Below, piece by piece: positions 15,963 to 24,697 of a stretch of DNA of 64,000 nucleotides. A model generated the notes under the pieces. It was not told the DNA's origin. It did not search any database and saw only the letters and a list, made by a program, of their open reading frames with translations. The DNA is from Desulfovibrio sp. MES5 (lineage in GTDB: Bacteria > Desulfobacterota > Desulfovibrionia > Desulfovibrionales > Desulfovibrionaceae): contig NZ_MJUZ01000011.1 in the NCBI RefSeq assembly GCF_002237645.1, positions 1 through 64,000 of the forward strand, read 5' to 3'. Every line of letters starts with the position of its first letter. Within the stretch, counting starts at the first letter, position 1. A program made the translations under genes and the position numbers.

Positions 15963-17072
15963 ATGGAAGACAAAGGACTGCTGGGTAAAATCATAGCCAT
16001 TATCCCCGGCCTTGCACTCATGGTCGGCACATTGGCGTTACTGCGCATGTATGTGGTTCCCTGGTTGGGCGGCATAACGCTTTTTGGCATTAAGGGTTGG
16101 CCCGTTCAGGTGTTGAGCCTTAACTATATCCTGCTTTCCATCATTGCGGGCATGCTGTTCCGCAACGTGCTTTTTGGCGGCAAAATTCCCAACTGGGCTG
16201 ATGCCGGCTTTCGCACAACCCGCCTGTTCATCAAAACAGGCGTTATCATGTTGGGTTCCCTGTACACTATTCAAAGCCTTCTCAAGCTTGGCGTCAGCGC
16301 TGCGCTGCTGATCATGGCCTTTGTGTTTGGCACAGTCTTCCTCATCATGTTTCTGAGCAAATTATGGAAAGTTGACCGCTCCGTGGCGGCGGTTATGGCC
16401 GCGGCCTGCGGCGGGTGCGGCGTTTCCGCCGCTGTGGCTGCAGCCCCGGGCGTGCGCGCCCGACCGGTCGATCTGGCGCTTGCCATAGCCACCATCCTCG
16501 GTTTCGGCATTGTGACCATGTTCATCAGCCCCTTTATTGGCAAAGCTCTTAACCTGTCAGACCTGCAATACGGCGCATGGGTGGGCACAGGTATTCTGAA
16601 TTCAGGCCAGGTGCTTGCCACATGCCTTGCCTTCAACCCCGTGATCGCTCCGGGAACAGCCGTTGCCTACGGCGAAGTGTGGAACGTGGTACGCGTCATC
16701 AGCATTCCCTTCGTGGTGTTTGCCATCACCGTCTGGTACTGGAAGGGCGAAGGCGAGGCCGAGCATATCAGCCTCAAAGAAATCCTTGTCTCCAAGTTCC
16801 CCATCTTCGTTCTGGGCTTTTTCGGCATGACTGCCCTGTCCTCTTTGGGGATGCTCGGTGCCGAAGGGTCTGAGACGCTGCATTTTCTGCGTGACTGCAT
16901 GCAGTGGATCTTCGGTATCGGTCTTGTGGGACAGGGGGCGTACATTGACTTTCGCGAGATCAAAGCCGCAGGCGGCAAGCCTTTGCGCCTTGGCCTGACA
17001 GCGGGTATGGCAAAATATGTGTTGGCTCTTGTCGTTATTTTGTTGTTCATGCCCAAAACCGGCGCATTCTAG
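15963..17072 (+). CDS. YeiH-family (UPF0324) membrane exporter
   Basis: 369 residues with about ten membrane segments. Family signatures include a Gly/Cys-rich loop AAACGGCGVSAAVAAAPGV near residues 147-165 and TGILNSGQVLATCL. Members are annotated as putative sulfate exporters, though the substrate is not firmly established. A GGAGG ribosome site precedes the ATG. It heads a three-gene operon with a membrane-anchored barrel-sandwich protein (15-base gap) and a universal stress protein. In a sulfate reducer an oxyanion or sulfonate substrate is plausible. Confidence 0.87.
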   Translation: MEDKGLLGKIIAIIPGLALMVGTLALLRMYVVPWLGGITLFGIKGWPVQVLSLNYILLSIIAGMLFRNVLFGGKIPNWADAGFRTTRLFIKTGVIMLGSLYTIQSLLKLGVSAALLIMAFVFGTVFLIMFLSKLWKVDRSVAAVMAAACGGCGVSAAVAAAPGVRARPVDLALAIATILGFGIVTMFISPFIGKALNLSDLQYGAWVGTGILNSGQVLATCLAFNPVIAPGTAVAYGEVWNVVRVISIPFVVFAITVWYWKGEGEAEHISLKEILVSKFPIFVLGFFGMTALSSLGMLGAEGSETLHFLRDCMQWIFGIGLVGQGAYIDFREIKAAGGKPLRLGLTAGMAKYVLALVVILLFMPKTGAF

Positions 17073-17087
17073 TCAAAGGAACATACA

Positions 17088-17483
17088 ATGAGTAACGAAA
17101 AGCAGAAAATGACAGTATTTAAAAATGACCGACATGAAGATGTCGCTTCCATCATTTTCGCCGGACTTGTGGTACTTTTCGTGCTTGGCTACATGGCCTT
17201 TATTGTGCCAACGGTGAAGGTGAAAGCCAGCCAGGATGGAAAGCTCATTTCCGTAGCGGTAGAAAAAGGCGCTCAAGTCAAAAAGGGAGACACCATATAC
17301 ACCCTCGAAGTTGTTGAAAAAAAATGGAAAGACAACGTGATGGAAGAAAAGGTGGTCACCCGCGACGTGAGCGTAAAAGCCAATGGCAAGGTGCTTGAGG
17401 TGCCGGGAAAACCTGGTTCTGCGGTAAAAAAAGGTAAAGATACCATCATCGTACTGGACCATGAAAAGGGCACGTTACCTTAA
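17088..17483 (+). CDS. Membrane-anchored biotinyl/lipoyl-like barrel-sandwich protein
   Basis: 131 residues. One membrane helix (about 23-43) is followed by two half-motifs of a barrel-sandwich hybrid: QDGKLISVAVEKGAQVKKGD and VSVKANGKVLEVPGKPGSAV. The attachment Lys motif (xMKM) of true biotinyl domains is absent, so it is more like the periplasmic hybrid domain of HlyD-type adaptors, and modification is unlikely. Its stop overlaps the next gene's start by one base. It probably works with the YeiH-type exporter. Confidence 0.75.
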   Translation: MSNEKQKMTVFKNDRHEDVASIIFAGLVVLFVLGYMAFIVPTVKVKASQDGKLISVAVEKGAQVKKGDTIYTLEVVEKKWKDNVMEEKVVTRDVSVKANGKVLEVPGKPGSAVKKGKDTIIVLDHEKGTLP

Positions 17484-17935
17484 TGATGACAGCAACCCCT
17501 CAAAATATCTTGCTGCTCCTTGATGAGGACAGCCCCGCCGCAGCTGAAGCCGTACGTATTGCTGAGGCAAGTTCCGCCCGGCTGACCGCACTTTTTGTGC
17601 TGGACGCCACCTGGAACGATTATGTCGGGCATGACTGGCTTTCTGGCAGCGGCTCGCGGGCCGATTTCATCGACTACGTGCAGCAGGAAGAAGAGAGAAG
17701 CTCAGTCAAAGCCTTTTCACGCCTTAGAAACCTCGCTGGCGAAGAGATGGAAATCCAGTGCATCATCAAGGCCGGCAATGTGGTGGACGAGGCCAGGCAC
17801 GAAATGGATAAAGGCTATGACCTTCTTGTGGCCTCCAACCCTTTACAGCGGGGGCTTGAGCGGATCCGTGGCAATATTGCCGCGCTCTGCGATAATGCGC
17901 CTTGCCGGATACTGCTTGTACCAGCGGACATTTGA
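17483..17935 (+). CDS. Universal stress protein (UspA family)
   Basis: 150 residues with the UspA fold order: ILLLLDEDSPAAAEAVRIAE strand-helix start, and a C-terminal ASNPLQRGLERIRGNIAALC followed by PCRILLVP. The ATP-binding G-x2-G-x9-G(S/T) motif is degenerate. The ATG overlaps the TAA of the previous gene; a second ATG follows directly at 17486. Co-translation with a transporter fits USP proteins that regulate membrane carriers. Confidence 0.88.
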   Translation: MMTATPQNILLLLDEDSPAAAEAVRIAEASSARLTALFVLDATWNDYVGHDWLSGSGSRADFIDYVQQEEERSSVKAFSRLRNLAGEEMEIQCIIKAGNVVDEARHEMDKGYDLLVASNPLQRGLERIRGNIAALCDNAPCRILLVPADI

Positions 17936-17982
17936 TACACCGGCACGCCCCGCCGCATTACGGTGAGGCAGCGCCAAAGCCA

Positions 17983-18041
17983 AACCCCCGGCATGATGCC
18001 TGTCCTCCAGTCGATCTGGGGGCAACAGCATGCCGGGGGTT
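17983..18041. terminator. Stem-loop between convergent genes
   Basis: AACCCCCGGCAT and ATGCCGGGGGTT are perfect 12-bp arms with a 35-base loop, between the universal stress gene and the convergent M15 peptidase gene. No T-tract; probably a bidirectional transcription barrier. Confidence 0.5.
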
Positions 18042-18096
18042 GCGTATGCGCCTGCAAGACATACCTGCGTCATGAACGCGCCGCAGGCAAGCTACT

Positions 18097-19077
18097 TCAT
18101 TGTAAAGCCTTGTCGCGCACGGCCCTGGCCTTGCAGATAATTTCAGGTCGATACTCGAAATGCATGATGTCATACTCGTGCCATTTACCGCCCCAGATGA
18201 ATCCCGCCCCCTCCATCCTGCTGACAATGGCTGAAGGATAGCTGAACTGAAGAGGATGCGGGCGCATCTTGCTCCAACGCCAGTAAGGAGCGATGCGCGA
18301 ACTCAAATCCACCGCAATGCCAAACGCATGCGGGCTTAAACGCGACTCCCCCGCTATGCGACGCCACATGAAGCCGCCATCCATTTTAAGAAAAGCCTTC
18401 AACTGTGGATCCTCACGCACAGCTTCAACAAGCGCAAGATCAGCCGCAGCCAGAGCCTTTCCCGCTGGGGCTGAAAGACGCAGAGGCTGCCCAAGGAGCT
18501 GTACGGGCACAAGCTGCTTGCCCACCTGCGCGGGTGTGCTCCCATAGAGGGCAGTCAAAAGATCATACGAACGCTTTCTGCCGGGTGATACGCCAAGGGG
18601 AGTATCTGGCCGCTCGGGGTCAAGGGGATACGGGTCCGCCATGCTGGCGCGAACGTCCACCACCCAGCCATCAGCCGTTTCCGCCACAGTGGTCATACCC
18701 TCAAGGGAACCATGCCGGGAATAAAGAACCCGAACCTTGTCCCCAACCAGCAGCCACAGGCCTTCGGCATCGACAACCAGCCCGGTAATCTGCGGATAAG
18801 AAGCTTTCAGGCACTGTATGTCCAGGCGAGTGTTCGCGTCCAGATTGTCCAGATCATCCGACACTTCTGTTTTCGGGACAGGGCCACTGTCGCACAATGC
18901 GCGGCTGCCAACCGGAGGCGCGACAGCCTCGGGCATTACGACGGCGCTGCCGTCGGCCGGAGTGGGAAAATGGCCGGGACTCCCGGAGCCCTCGCCTGCG
19001 GCAACAGGTGAAGCTTCAAACAACGTCAGGCTCAGGCACAAAAAAAAGACCAAGGTTTGCATTACGGTACGTATCAT
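18097..19077 (-). CDS. M15-family peptidase (D-Ala-D-Ala carboxypeptidase-like)
   Basis: 326 residues. A signal peptide covers about residues 1-28 (hydrophobic TLVFFLCLSLTL, cleavage near SPVAAG). The C-terminal domain has the zinc ligands of M15C peptidases: SPHAFGIAVDLS, and WHEYDIMHFEY near the end. It probably trims cell-wall peptides in the periplasm. The middle region (90-200) is unassigned. An in-frame GTG two codons upstream is an alternative start. It is divergent from mtaB. Confidence 0.87.
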   Translation of the reverse strand: MIRTVMQTLVFFLCLSLTLFEASPVAAGEGSGSPGHFPTPADGSAVVMPEAVAPPVGSRALCDSGPVPKTEVSDDLDNLDANTRLDIQCLKASYPQITGLVVDAEGLWLLVGDKVRVLYSRHGSLEGMTTVAETADGWVVDVRASMADPYPLDPERPDTPLGVSPGRKRSYDLLTALYGSTPAQVGKQLVPVQLLGQPLRLSAPAGKALAAADLALVEAVREDPQLKAFLKMDGGFMWRRIAGESRLSPHAFGIAVDLSSRIAPYWRWSKMRPHPLQFSYPSAIVSRMEGAGFIWGGKWHEYDIMHFEYRPEIICKARAVRDKALQ

Positions 19078-19136
19078 GTCCACAACCTACTCGCGCCGCG
19101 CTTGTCAAGGCAAGCGCTTTTGCGTACATCTGCGCC

Positions 19137-20663
19137 ATGCCTACCTGGAAATTTTTTTTGGTCACGTTCGGCTGCAAGGTCAATCAGTACGAAACCCAAG
19201 CCCTGCGTGAGGCATGGCAAAACCTTGGCGGCGTGGAATGCTCCACCCCGGCCGAGGCTGAAGTTGTCTGCGTCAACAGCTGCGCCATCACATCCAAGGG
19301 TGAGAGAGACGCCCGCAATGCCGTTTTTCGTCTGCGGCGCGAAGCGCCGAAGGCCCGCCTTATTCTTACAGGCTGCGCGGCGCGCCTGTTTGCCGATTAC
19401 AAACCGCGCCCCGGAGCGACATGGGCAGCCCCTGACCTTCTCATCGCGCAGGAGCATAAAGACGTCCTGCTGCAAGGGCCGTGGGTTACCCCTCCTGTCG
19501 GGCTGCACAGCCTGACGCCGCATGTGGAGCGCCCGGATGACGCCTCCCCCACAGGAGCGGATACTAAGCCCGCCTCGGTGATTCCAGCTCCTGCCCCCGT
19601 CACTGAGGGAAAAACCAGCCAGCCTGCGCAGCCACAGGCATTTCCGCCATTTGCCATTTCCACCTTCAAACGCGCCCGTCCCGTGCTCAAGGTGCAGGAC
19701 GGCTGCGCCCACCGGTGCACCTACTGTATCGTGCCCCTGACACGAGGGCGGCCCCACAGCCGCCCGGCGGATGATATCATTGCCGAAGCCCGGCGACTGC
19801 TTGAAGCCGGACATGTTGAAGTCATGATTTCCGGCATCAATCTTGGCCAGTATGGCCGTGGCAACGAGCACATGGGGGACTTCTGGAATCTTTTACGCAC
19901 GGTGGATGCGGCGCTGGCGCCTGAATTCGCCGGTCAGGCGCGTTTTCGCATCAGTTCTCTGGAGCCTGGGCAACTCAACGAACGCGGGCTGGACACCCTG
20001 CTCGGCTGTCGCTTGCTGTGCCCACACCTGCATATTTCTCTGCAGCACGGCAGTCAGAGCGTACTAAAACGCATGGGCCGCGGGCATTACAATGCCGCCA
20101 TGCTGGAAAAAGCCGTAACTTTGCTGGGCGCACATTGGCCTGTCATGGGACTGGGCGCAGATATTATCGCCGGATTTCCCGGTGAAACCGAAGAAGACGT
20201 ACAGGAACTGCTGGCGCTTATCGAGCGCCTGCCCCTGACGTACGCTCATGTATTCCCCTACTCTCGTCGTCCGGGCACCGCTGCCGAGCGCTTTGACAAG
20301 CAGGTGCCCCATGCGCTCAAGCTGGAACGCGCCGCCAGAATCCGCCAGGCCGTCACGCAAAAGCAACGCGCCTTTCTTGAGGCGCAGCTACGGCTCCCGC
20401 ACATGCTGCTGGCTGCGGACGTTGCGGATGTTTCTGGCACTGCCCTGAACAGGGCCGAAAACGGCGCTGCAAAGACCCTCAAGGGCGTCAATGAGTACTA
20501 CGCAGCCTGCTTTATGCCCCGTACGCCACAGGTAATGAATGAAAACATACGCTCCGCTGGCGCGCAACCTTGCTCTGGCTTGCTGGCTGTCCGCCCTGTG
20601 GCCGTAACGGATAAGGGCTTGCTTGTGGAAGAACTGCCCTTTCCCAATGACCAGACGGCATAG
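19137..20663 (+). CDS. mtaB: tRNA t6A37 methylthiotransferase MtaB
   Basis: 508 residues. The N-terminal UPF0004 domain has cluster-binding cysteines Cys13, Cys49 and Cys80. The radical SAM triad CAHRCTYC is at 190-197 and QHGSQSVLKRMGRGH follows downstream. It converts t6A to ms2t6A at position 37 of ANN-decoding tRNAs. The protein is longer than the usual about 430 residues because of a Pro/Ala-rich insert (about 118-180) between the UPF0004 and SAM domains. The start follows no strong ribosome site but matches the family N-terminus. Confidence 0.92.
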   Translation: MPTWKFFLVTFGCKVNQYETQALREAWQNLGGVECSTPAEAEVVCVNSCAITSKGERDARNAVFRLRREAPKARLILTGCAARLFADYKPRPGATWAAPDLLIAQEHKDVLLQGPWVTPPVGLHSLTPHVERPDDASPTGADTKPASVIPAPAPVTEGKTSQPAQPQAFPPFAISTFKRARPVLKVQDGCAHRCTYCIVPLTRGRPHSRPADDIIAEARRLLEAGHVEVMISGINLGQYGRGNEHMGDFWNLLRTVDAALAPEFAGQARFRISSLEPGQLNERGLDTLLGCRLLCPHLHISLQHGSQSVLKRMGRGHYNAAMLEKAVTLLGAHWPVMGLGADIIAGFPGETEEDVQELLALIERLPLTYAHVFPYSRRPGTAAERFDKQVPHALKLERAARIRQAVTQKQRAFLEAQLRLPHMLLAADVADVSGTALNRAENGAAKTLKGVNEYYAACFMPRTPQVMNENIRSAGAQPCSGLLAVRPVAVTDKGLLVEELPFPNDQTA

Positions 20664-20816
20664 GGCTTTTTCATTTTAAAGTGCTCTATAACAGCAATGA
20701 ACGTGGGCCCGCCGTGAAGGCTCGCGCGCAATCAGCACTGTTATGAGCTGCTCCAGGCTGGAATGGGCATGCGTCCGTGCAACGTGCCCTATGCGTTGCG
20801 ACGGCTCATGCGCCCA

Positions 20817-21065
20817 TCAGCGTCTAAACCTGCCGTAAATAATCAGAACAATCATGGCTCCAAGCACGGCAATAAAGAAGCTGGGCAAATTGAAGCCGGT
20901 GACTTTTCCAAAACCCAGCGAAGTACCCACAAAACCGCCCACACAGGCCCCCACAATGCCAAGAAGGGAAGTCATGATAAACCCGTCTTCCATCCGACCG
21001 GGCATGATGAACCTGGCTATGGCGCCCGCGATTACTCCGAAGATTATCCACAAAATTATGCCCAT
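20817..21065 (-). CDS. GlsB/YeaQ/YmgE-family stress membrane protein
   Basis: 82 residues, nearly all hydrophobic, three membrane helices. Family pattern: MGIILWIIFGVIAGAIARF, then GIVGACVGGFVGT, then a final helix ending YGRFRR. The start has an AGAGGA site seven bases upstream; a longer open frame upstream is ignored because it lacks family similarity. Members are induced by envelope or acid stress; mechanism unknown. Confidence 0.9.
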   Translation of the reverse strand: MGIILWIIFGVIAGAIARFIMPGRMEDGFIMTSLLGIVGACVGGFVGTSLGFGKVTGFNLPSFFIAVLGAMIVLIIYGRFRR

Positions 21066-21433
21066 ACTGTCCTCTTTTTGTTGTTTGCCCATGTTGTGGG
21101 CCTGCAAGCGCAGCAACAGCTGACTATTTTGGCTCCTGAAGCAGAGTTTCCCAGAAGGCAGACATTCCCGGGGGGCACCACCGCCCGCCGCCACGCCGGA
21201 GCATGTAATGCTCAGCGGGCACGGTGCGGCAGCCTTGAGCGTCTCTGGCATCGTATGAGTGACGTCAACCATTGCAGAAATCAGAAAAGATAACCCTTGT
21301 GTTGGTGTGATGCCTGAAAGGCGTTTCTCTGCCCCTTCAGAGCAGAACATCCCTTGCACCATACTAGATCAGATGAACTTTGAAATATGCAGCATTTCAA
21401 AGTGTCCTTCTTCCGAAAATTTTCTTTTCTACA

Positions 21434-21512
21434 GAATACACGTCACGTTGCGGAACGCGGCACTCTCGTGCAGCGTTAGAGCATGTAACTTTTTCAGAGC
21501 GCAATGCTCTAA
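21434..21512 (+). repeat. Intergenic repeat family C, copy 1
   Basis: Contains CACGTTGCGG...CTCGTGCAGCGTTAGAGCATG, shared with 22796-22876 and, inverted, with 48781-48829. Ends in a GAGC...GCTCTAA palindrome. Confidence 0.65.
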
Positions 21513-21545
21513 AAGACAATAAAGATTTTAGCGGGTCGGGCGTGA

Positions 21546-21579
21546 AGGAGGAGACCCTTTTGCAAAGGGGCCTCCCCCA
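21546..21579. terminator. Stem-loop of the CCCTTTTGCAAAGGG type
   Basis: GGAGG..ACCCTTT TGC AAAGGGG.CCTCC folds as a long stem. The same core hairpin recurs at 60612-60651. It lies downstream of the minus-strand GlsB gene's upstream region and just past the end of the DUF421 gene (minus), so it can terminate that gene. Confidence 0.55.
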
Positions 21580-21658
21580 CTGAGCAGTGTAATGCTCGGG
21601 TGCCCTGACGACACGCATGAAAGCGTATGTGGCGTCTGCGCGGCAGAAACGCGCGATG

Positions 21659-22405
21659 TCAGGCCGGTTGTCGGCTTTGCTCGGGCGGAATGGGCGCGCT
21701 GGTGTCCTTGCTATCTTTTTTATCATCAAGTCTTACAACATAAAGATTTCCGGCAAGTTTCCCAGATTTATCCCGTTGCTCATTCCATTCCGCAAAAAAA
21801 ATGTTTTCGTATGAATCGTACCCTTGTTTGTGCAGTTCGGCTTTCAGCCACGCCTCATCCTTGTCGATCACTTCAAGGGCGGGCTCAAGAACTGCCCCAT
21901 TGTTGAGCACCACATTGGAAATATGGGGATCTTCCCTTTTTTGCACTGTAAGCTGCCCATTGGGTTCTATCTGGGCATTCCAGATATCTTTCATAGAATG
22001 AATGCCCTGCATTCTTATGAGCGTTGCGAAATCGCCAATATCGAGCCCTGCGTCACTAAATTTATCCTGAAGAAACTTCCCCTTGATGACAATGGGGATG
22101 GGTGATCCCACTATCATTTTTCGGCCTGATTCTGTCCGCATGCGTAAAGAATTTACTGCAACGATCAGAATTTGCCATATGACGAGAACAAGAATGAACT
22201 GTGCGATGCCAATAGCTGGATTGTATATTACGCCACCTATAATTCCGCCCATGACAAAGTTGCCAATAAGGTCAACCGACGTCATTTGCGCAAGCTGGCA
22301 ACGATTTGTGGTGCGAAAAACAAAGATGAAGGTGGCAAGACCCACGGCGAGTTTGACGGCAATGTTGCCGTAGAGCTGGGCTGACTGCCAGAAAGCTTGG
22401 TCCAT
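21659..22405 (-). CDS. DUF421-family membrane protein
   Basis: 248 residues. Three N-terminal membrane helices (about 15-35, 48-65 and 70-92) are followed by the conserved DUF421 domain (GSPIPIVIKGKFL ... DIGDFATLIRMQGIHSMKDI). The tail is charged and poorly conserved (DDKKDSKDTSAPIPPEQ). CAGGAG precedes the ATG. Family members (YetF/YrbG-like in other bacteria) have no settled function. Confidence 0.88.
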   Translation of the reverse strand: MDQAFWQSAQLYGNIAVKLAVGLATFIFVFRTTNRCQLAQMTSVDLIGNFVMGGIIGGVIYNPAIGIAQFILVLVIWQILIVAVNSLRMRTESGRKMIVGSPIPIVIKGKFLQDKFSDAGLDIGDFATLIRMQGIHSMKDIWNAQIEPNGQLTVQKREDPHISNVVLNNGAVLEPALEVIDKDEAWLKAELHKQGYDSYENIFFAEWNEQRDKSGKLAGNLYVVRLDDKKDSKDTSAPIPPEQSRQPA

Positions 22406-23075
22406 AGCAGACTCCTGGAGAAAGGAGGTTGAGCGGGAGGGAAAAAAAAGCAGGCGGGAGGGCGGGAATTCTTACCCTAGGGCAAGATTATCGAATGCAG
22501 ACAGTAATTGCAACTGACAGGCACGACAACGCAGCATGCTGCGTTGTCAGGTCACTTTTGTGCACAACCATCCAATTTGTACTTTTGTCCCTGGCGGGGG
22601 CATACGCTGGCACAACTGCTTCTCATCGGCAGAAACGCTTCAATTCGGCTACTGGCGGCATGGCGGATAATGGCACAAGCCGCCTGCGCATCCGCGAATC
22701 CACAGCAAGGCCAGGAGACAGCAGCCAGATCAGAGTAACCTTGAAATGCTTCACCTCTCAGTTTGCCATTCTGCCGAAAAATGCGGGCATCGGCAGAATT
22801 CACGCCATGTTGCGGCGCGCAGCACACCCCGTGCAGCATTAGAGCATGTTACTTCTTAAAAAGTAACATGCTCTAATAATTGCCTCATGCGGTGGCGTCA
22901 CCCAGCAGGCGCACCTGTCATGCCTGAGGACTATGACTTGGCGGAGTATCTATGAGGGTACGCCTCCGCAGGGTTTACGGCATGAGCGCCACGGCGCGTA
23001 CCAGCACCGCCAAACCCAGCTCGCGCGGCCGCCAGACCTCGGGCAAAGTGAACCTGCCCCGAAAAATCGCCTGTA
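22406..23075. other. Intergenic region holding repeat C2, no gene recognised
   Basis: About 670 bases. Open frames at 22429-22842 and 22552-22839 lack starts with ribosome sites and overlap the repeat. The only strong structure is the perfect 16-bp hairpin at 22839-22876. Confidence 0.6.
22796..22876 (+). repeat. Intergenic repeat family C, copy 2, with perfect hairpin
   Basis: Matches copy 1 over GAATNCACG...GTGCAGCRTTAGAGCATG. It then ends in TTAGAGCATGTTACTT (22839-22854) perfectly paired with 22861-22876. Confidence 0.75.
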
Positions 23076-24095
23076 TCAGCAAAGCTCTTTGAGCTCAGCG
23101 ATACATACCCGATTTCTTCCTTCTTTTTTTGCCTGATACAATGCCTCATCTGCGAGCCTGATGACATGCGCCTGCAAAGCGCTGCAGCTGTGCGTCCGCG
23201 CCCACGCGGCAAGCAATCCCGCCACCCCAAGGCTGGCGTGCAAATGCACAGTTTTGCCATCGTCAAGGGCCAGGGGAGTGTTTTCTATGGCAGCCCTGAT
23301 TCTCTCTGCTGCGGCGTACCCTTGTGTGAGATCGGCATTAGAAAAGAAAAAGATAAACTCTTCGCCGCCGTAGCGCCCCATAATATCTGATTGACGCAGG
23401 CTGCTTTGAGCCATGTCAGCCACGAATTTCAAGGCCTTGTCGCCCTCTATGTGGCCATGGGTATCATTGAAGACCTTAAAATAGTCGATGTCCAGCAAGC
23501 AGAAGCAGCAATCCTTTTTCAGGCCGATGGAACCAACCAGGCTCTCCTGCGTGAGCGCAAAAAAAGAACGGCGGTTAAAGACACCAGTAAGCGGATCATG
23601 CTGTGCAAGATACTTGAATTCAGCTTCACTTTTTTTCAGTTTCAGCAGCGTAGCACTACGCCGCTTCACTTCCTCCTGAAGGGAAACGGCAAGGCTTGTC
23701 AGAGCTTCTTCTTTTTGCTGCAAAGCCTCGATGGTGGATTCAAGCTGCACCACCATCTTGTTGAACGATGATGAAAAATCACCCATAAAATCCATACGCT
23801 GGGTGTAGTCGCCCTTTTCAATCTGCTGCACCTTCCAGGCCATATGCCGCAGGTTGGCCTGCAAAGCCTTGCAGGAACCTGCGACAACCCCTCGCATCTC
23901 AATCTGTTGCGAGAGGTCGCCGCAAGCAAAAGAAGCCATTATTTCGCGCAGGGCCAGGATCTTTTCCTGAAACTGAATAAACACCTCATCCCCAGCGAAA
24001 TCCTCTGGAATTGGCGGAGGATCCATCGCATCGAGCAGTTTTTCGGCATGCTCAAGAACCATGTGGGCAATTTTGATGCGATCAGTATCGCTCAT
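23076..24095 (-). CDS. Cytosolic diguanylate cyclase (GGDEF)
   Basis: 339 residues. The N-terminal half is helical, with a HAMP-like segment (LREIMASFACGDLSQQIEMR) and a coiled coil (about 110-160; ALQQKEEALTSLAVSLQEEV). The GGDEF domain covers about 175-335 with active-site GRYGGEEF and DPLTGVFNRR. No membrane segment is visible, so it is soluble. The I-site RxxD upstream of GGEEF reads LRQSD, so product inhibition may operate. It begins 33 bases after the V4R gene on the same strand, suggesting the V4R protein supplies the signal. Confidence 0.92.
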   Translation of the reverse strand: MSDTDRIKIAHMVLEHAEKLLDAMDPPPIPEDFAGDEVFIQFQEKILALREIMASFACGDLSQQIEMRGVVAGSCKALQANLRHMAWKVQQIEKGDYTQRMDFMGDFSSSFNKMVVQLESTIEALQQKEEALTSLAVSLQEEVKRRSATLLKLKKSEAEFKYLAQHDPLTGVFNRRSFFALTQESLVGSIGLKKDCCFCLLDIDYFKVFNDTHGHIEGDKALKFVADMAQSSLRQSDIMGRYGGEEFIFFFSNADLTQGYAAAERIRAAIENTPLALDDGKTVHLHASLGVAGLLAAWARTHSCSALQAHVIRLADEALYQAKKEGRNRVCIAELKELC

Positions 24096-24128
24096 AACAA
24101 GCTCTATCCCGGTAAATATCTTGCAAGG

Positions 24129-24653
24129 TTAGCCCACAGCGTTGGCACTGAACCGGCAGGTTCGCGCGCCTGTGCACCAGCAGTCAACCTCGCGCACTTT
24201 AAATTTTTTACCTGTATAACTTTCAAGAATACCCTGAATAAAACCTTCATCATACACACAAATCTGTTCGCTTGTGTCAGGGAGGCCAGAGCAGTCAAGG
24301 TCTTCTTCAACATTCAAGGTAAAGGTCATATCTTCCAGGTTGATGGATTCAACTCGAAAAATGCCGATGCCCAGTTCTTTAAACTTTTCTTCAATGGTCT
24401 TTACCAGGCAGGAAATATCTTCGGCCTCCAGACAGAATTTGTTGAAAAATTCCCTTCCGGCAATGGCCCCTGCCTTACGGAACATTTCATCTGTCCTTTG
24501 GTGCCCAAATTCTTCTTCAAGGACATCACGCAACGTGTATTGCAGCAACCTGTAAACTTCAATGCGTGTTGTTGGTCCAAGGCTTGGCCGCGCAATGGCC
24601 AGCTTTTCGCCAATAGTGCTCCAGGAAAAGGTATATTTTCTTTCAGTCGTCAT
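24129..24653 (-). CDS. V4R-domain sensor protein
   Basis: 174 residues. The last about 65 residues form a V4R domain (GILESYTGKKFKVREVDCWC then TGARTCRF), as in the C-terminal part of bacteriochlorophyll 4-vinyl reductases and XylR/DmpR-type sensors, where it binds small hydrophobic ligands. The Cys pair near the end may bind metal. The N-terminal half is predicted helical and may dimerise. It probably acts as the sensory partner of the downstream GGDEF protein. Confidence 0.85.
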   Translation of the reverse strand: MTTERKYTFSWSTIGEKLAIARPSLGPTTRIEVYRLLQYTLRDVLEEEFGHQRTDEMFRKAGAIAGREFFNKFCLEAEDISCLVKTIEEKFKELGIGIFRVESINLEDMTFTLNVEEDLDCSGLPDTSEQICVYDEGFIQGILESYTGKKFKVREVDCWCTGARTCRFSANAVG

Positions 24654-24697
24654 TGGTTGTCATCCCTATAGCATCGCGGATTTTCACGTGGTAACGG

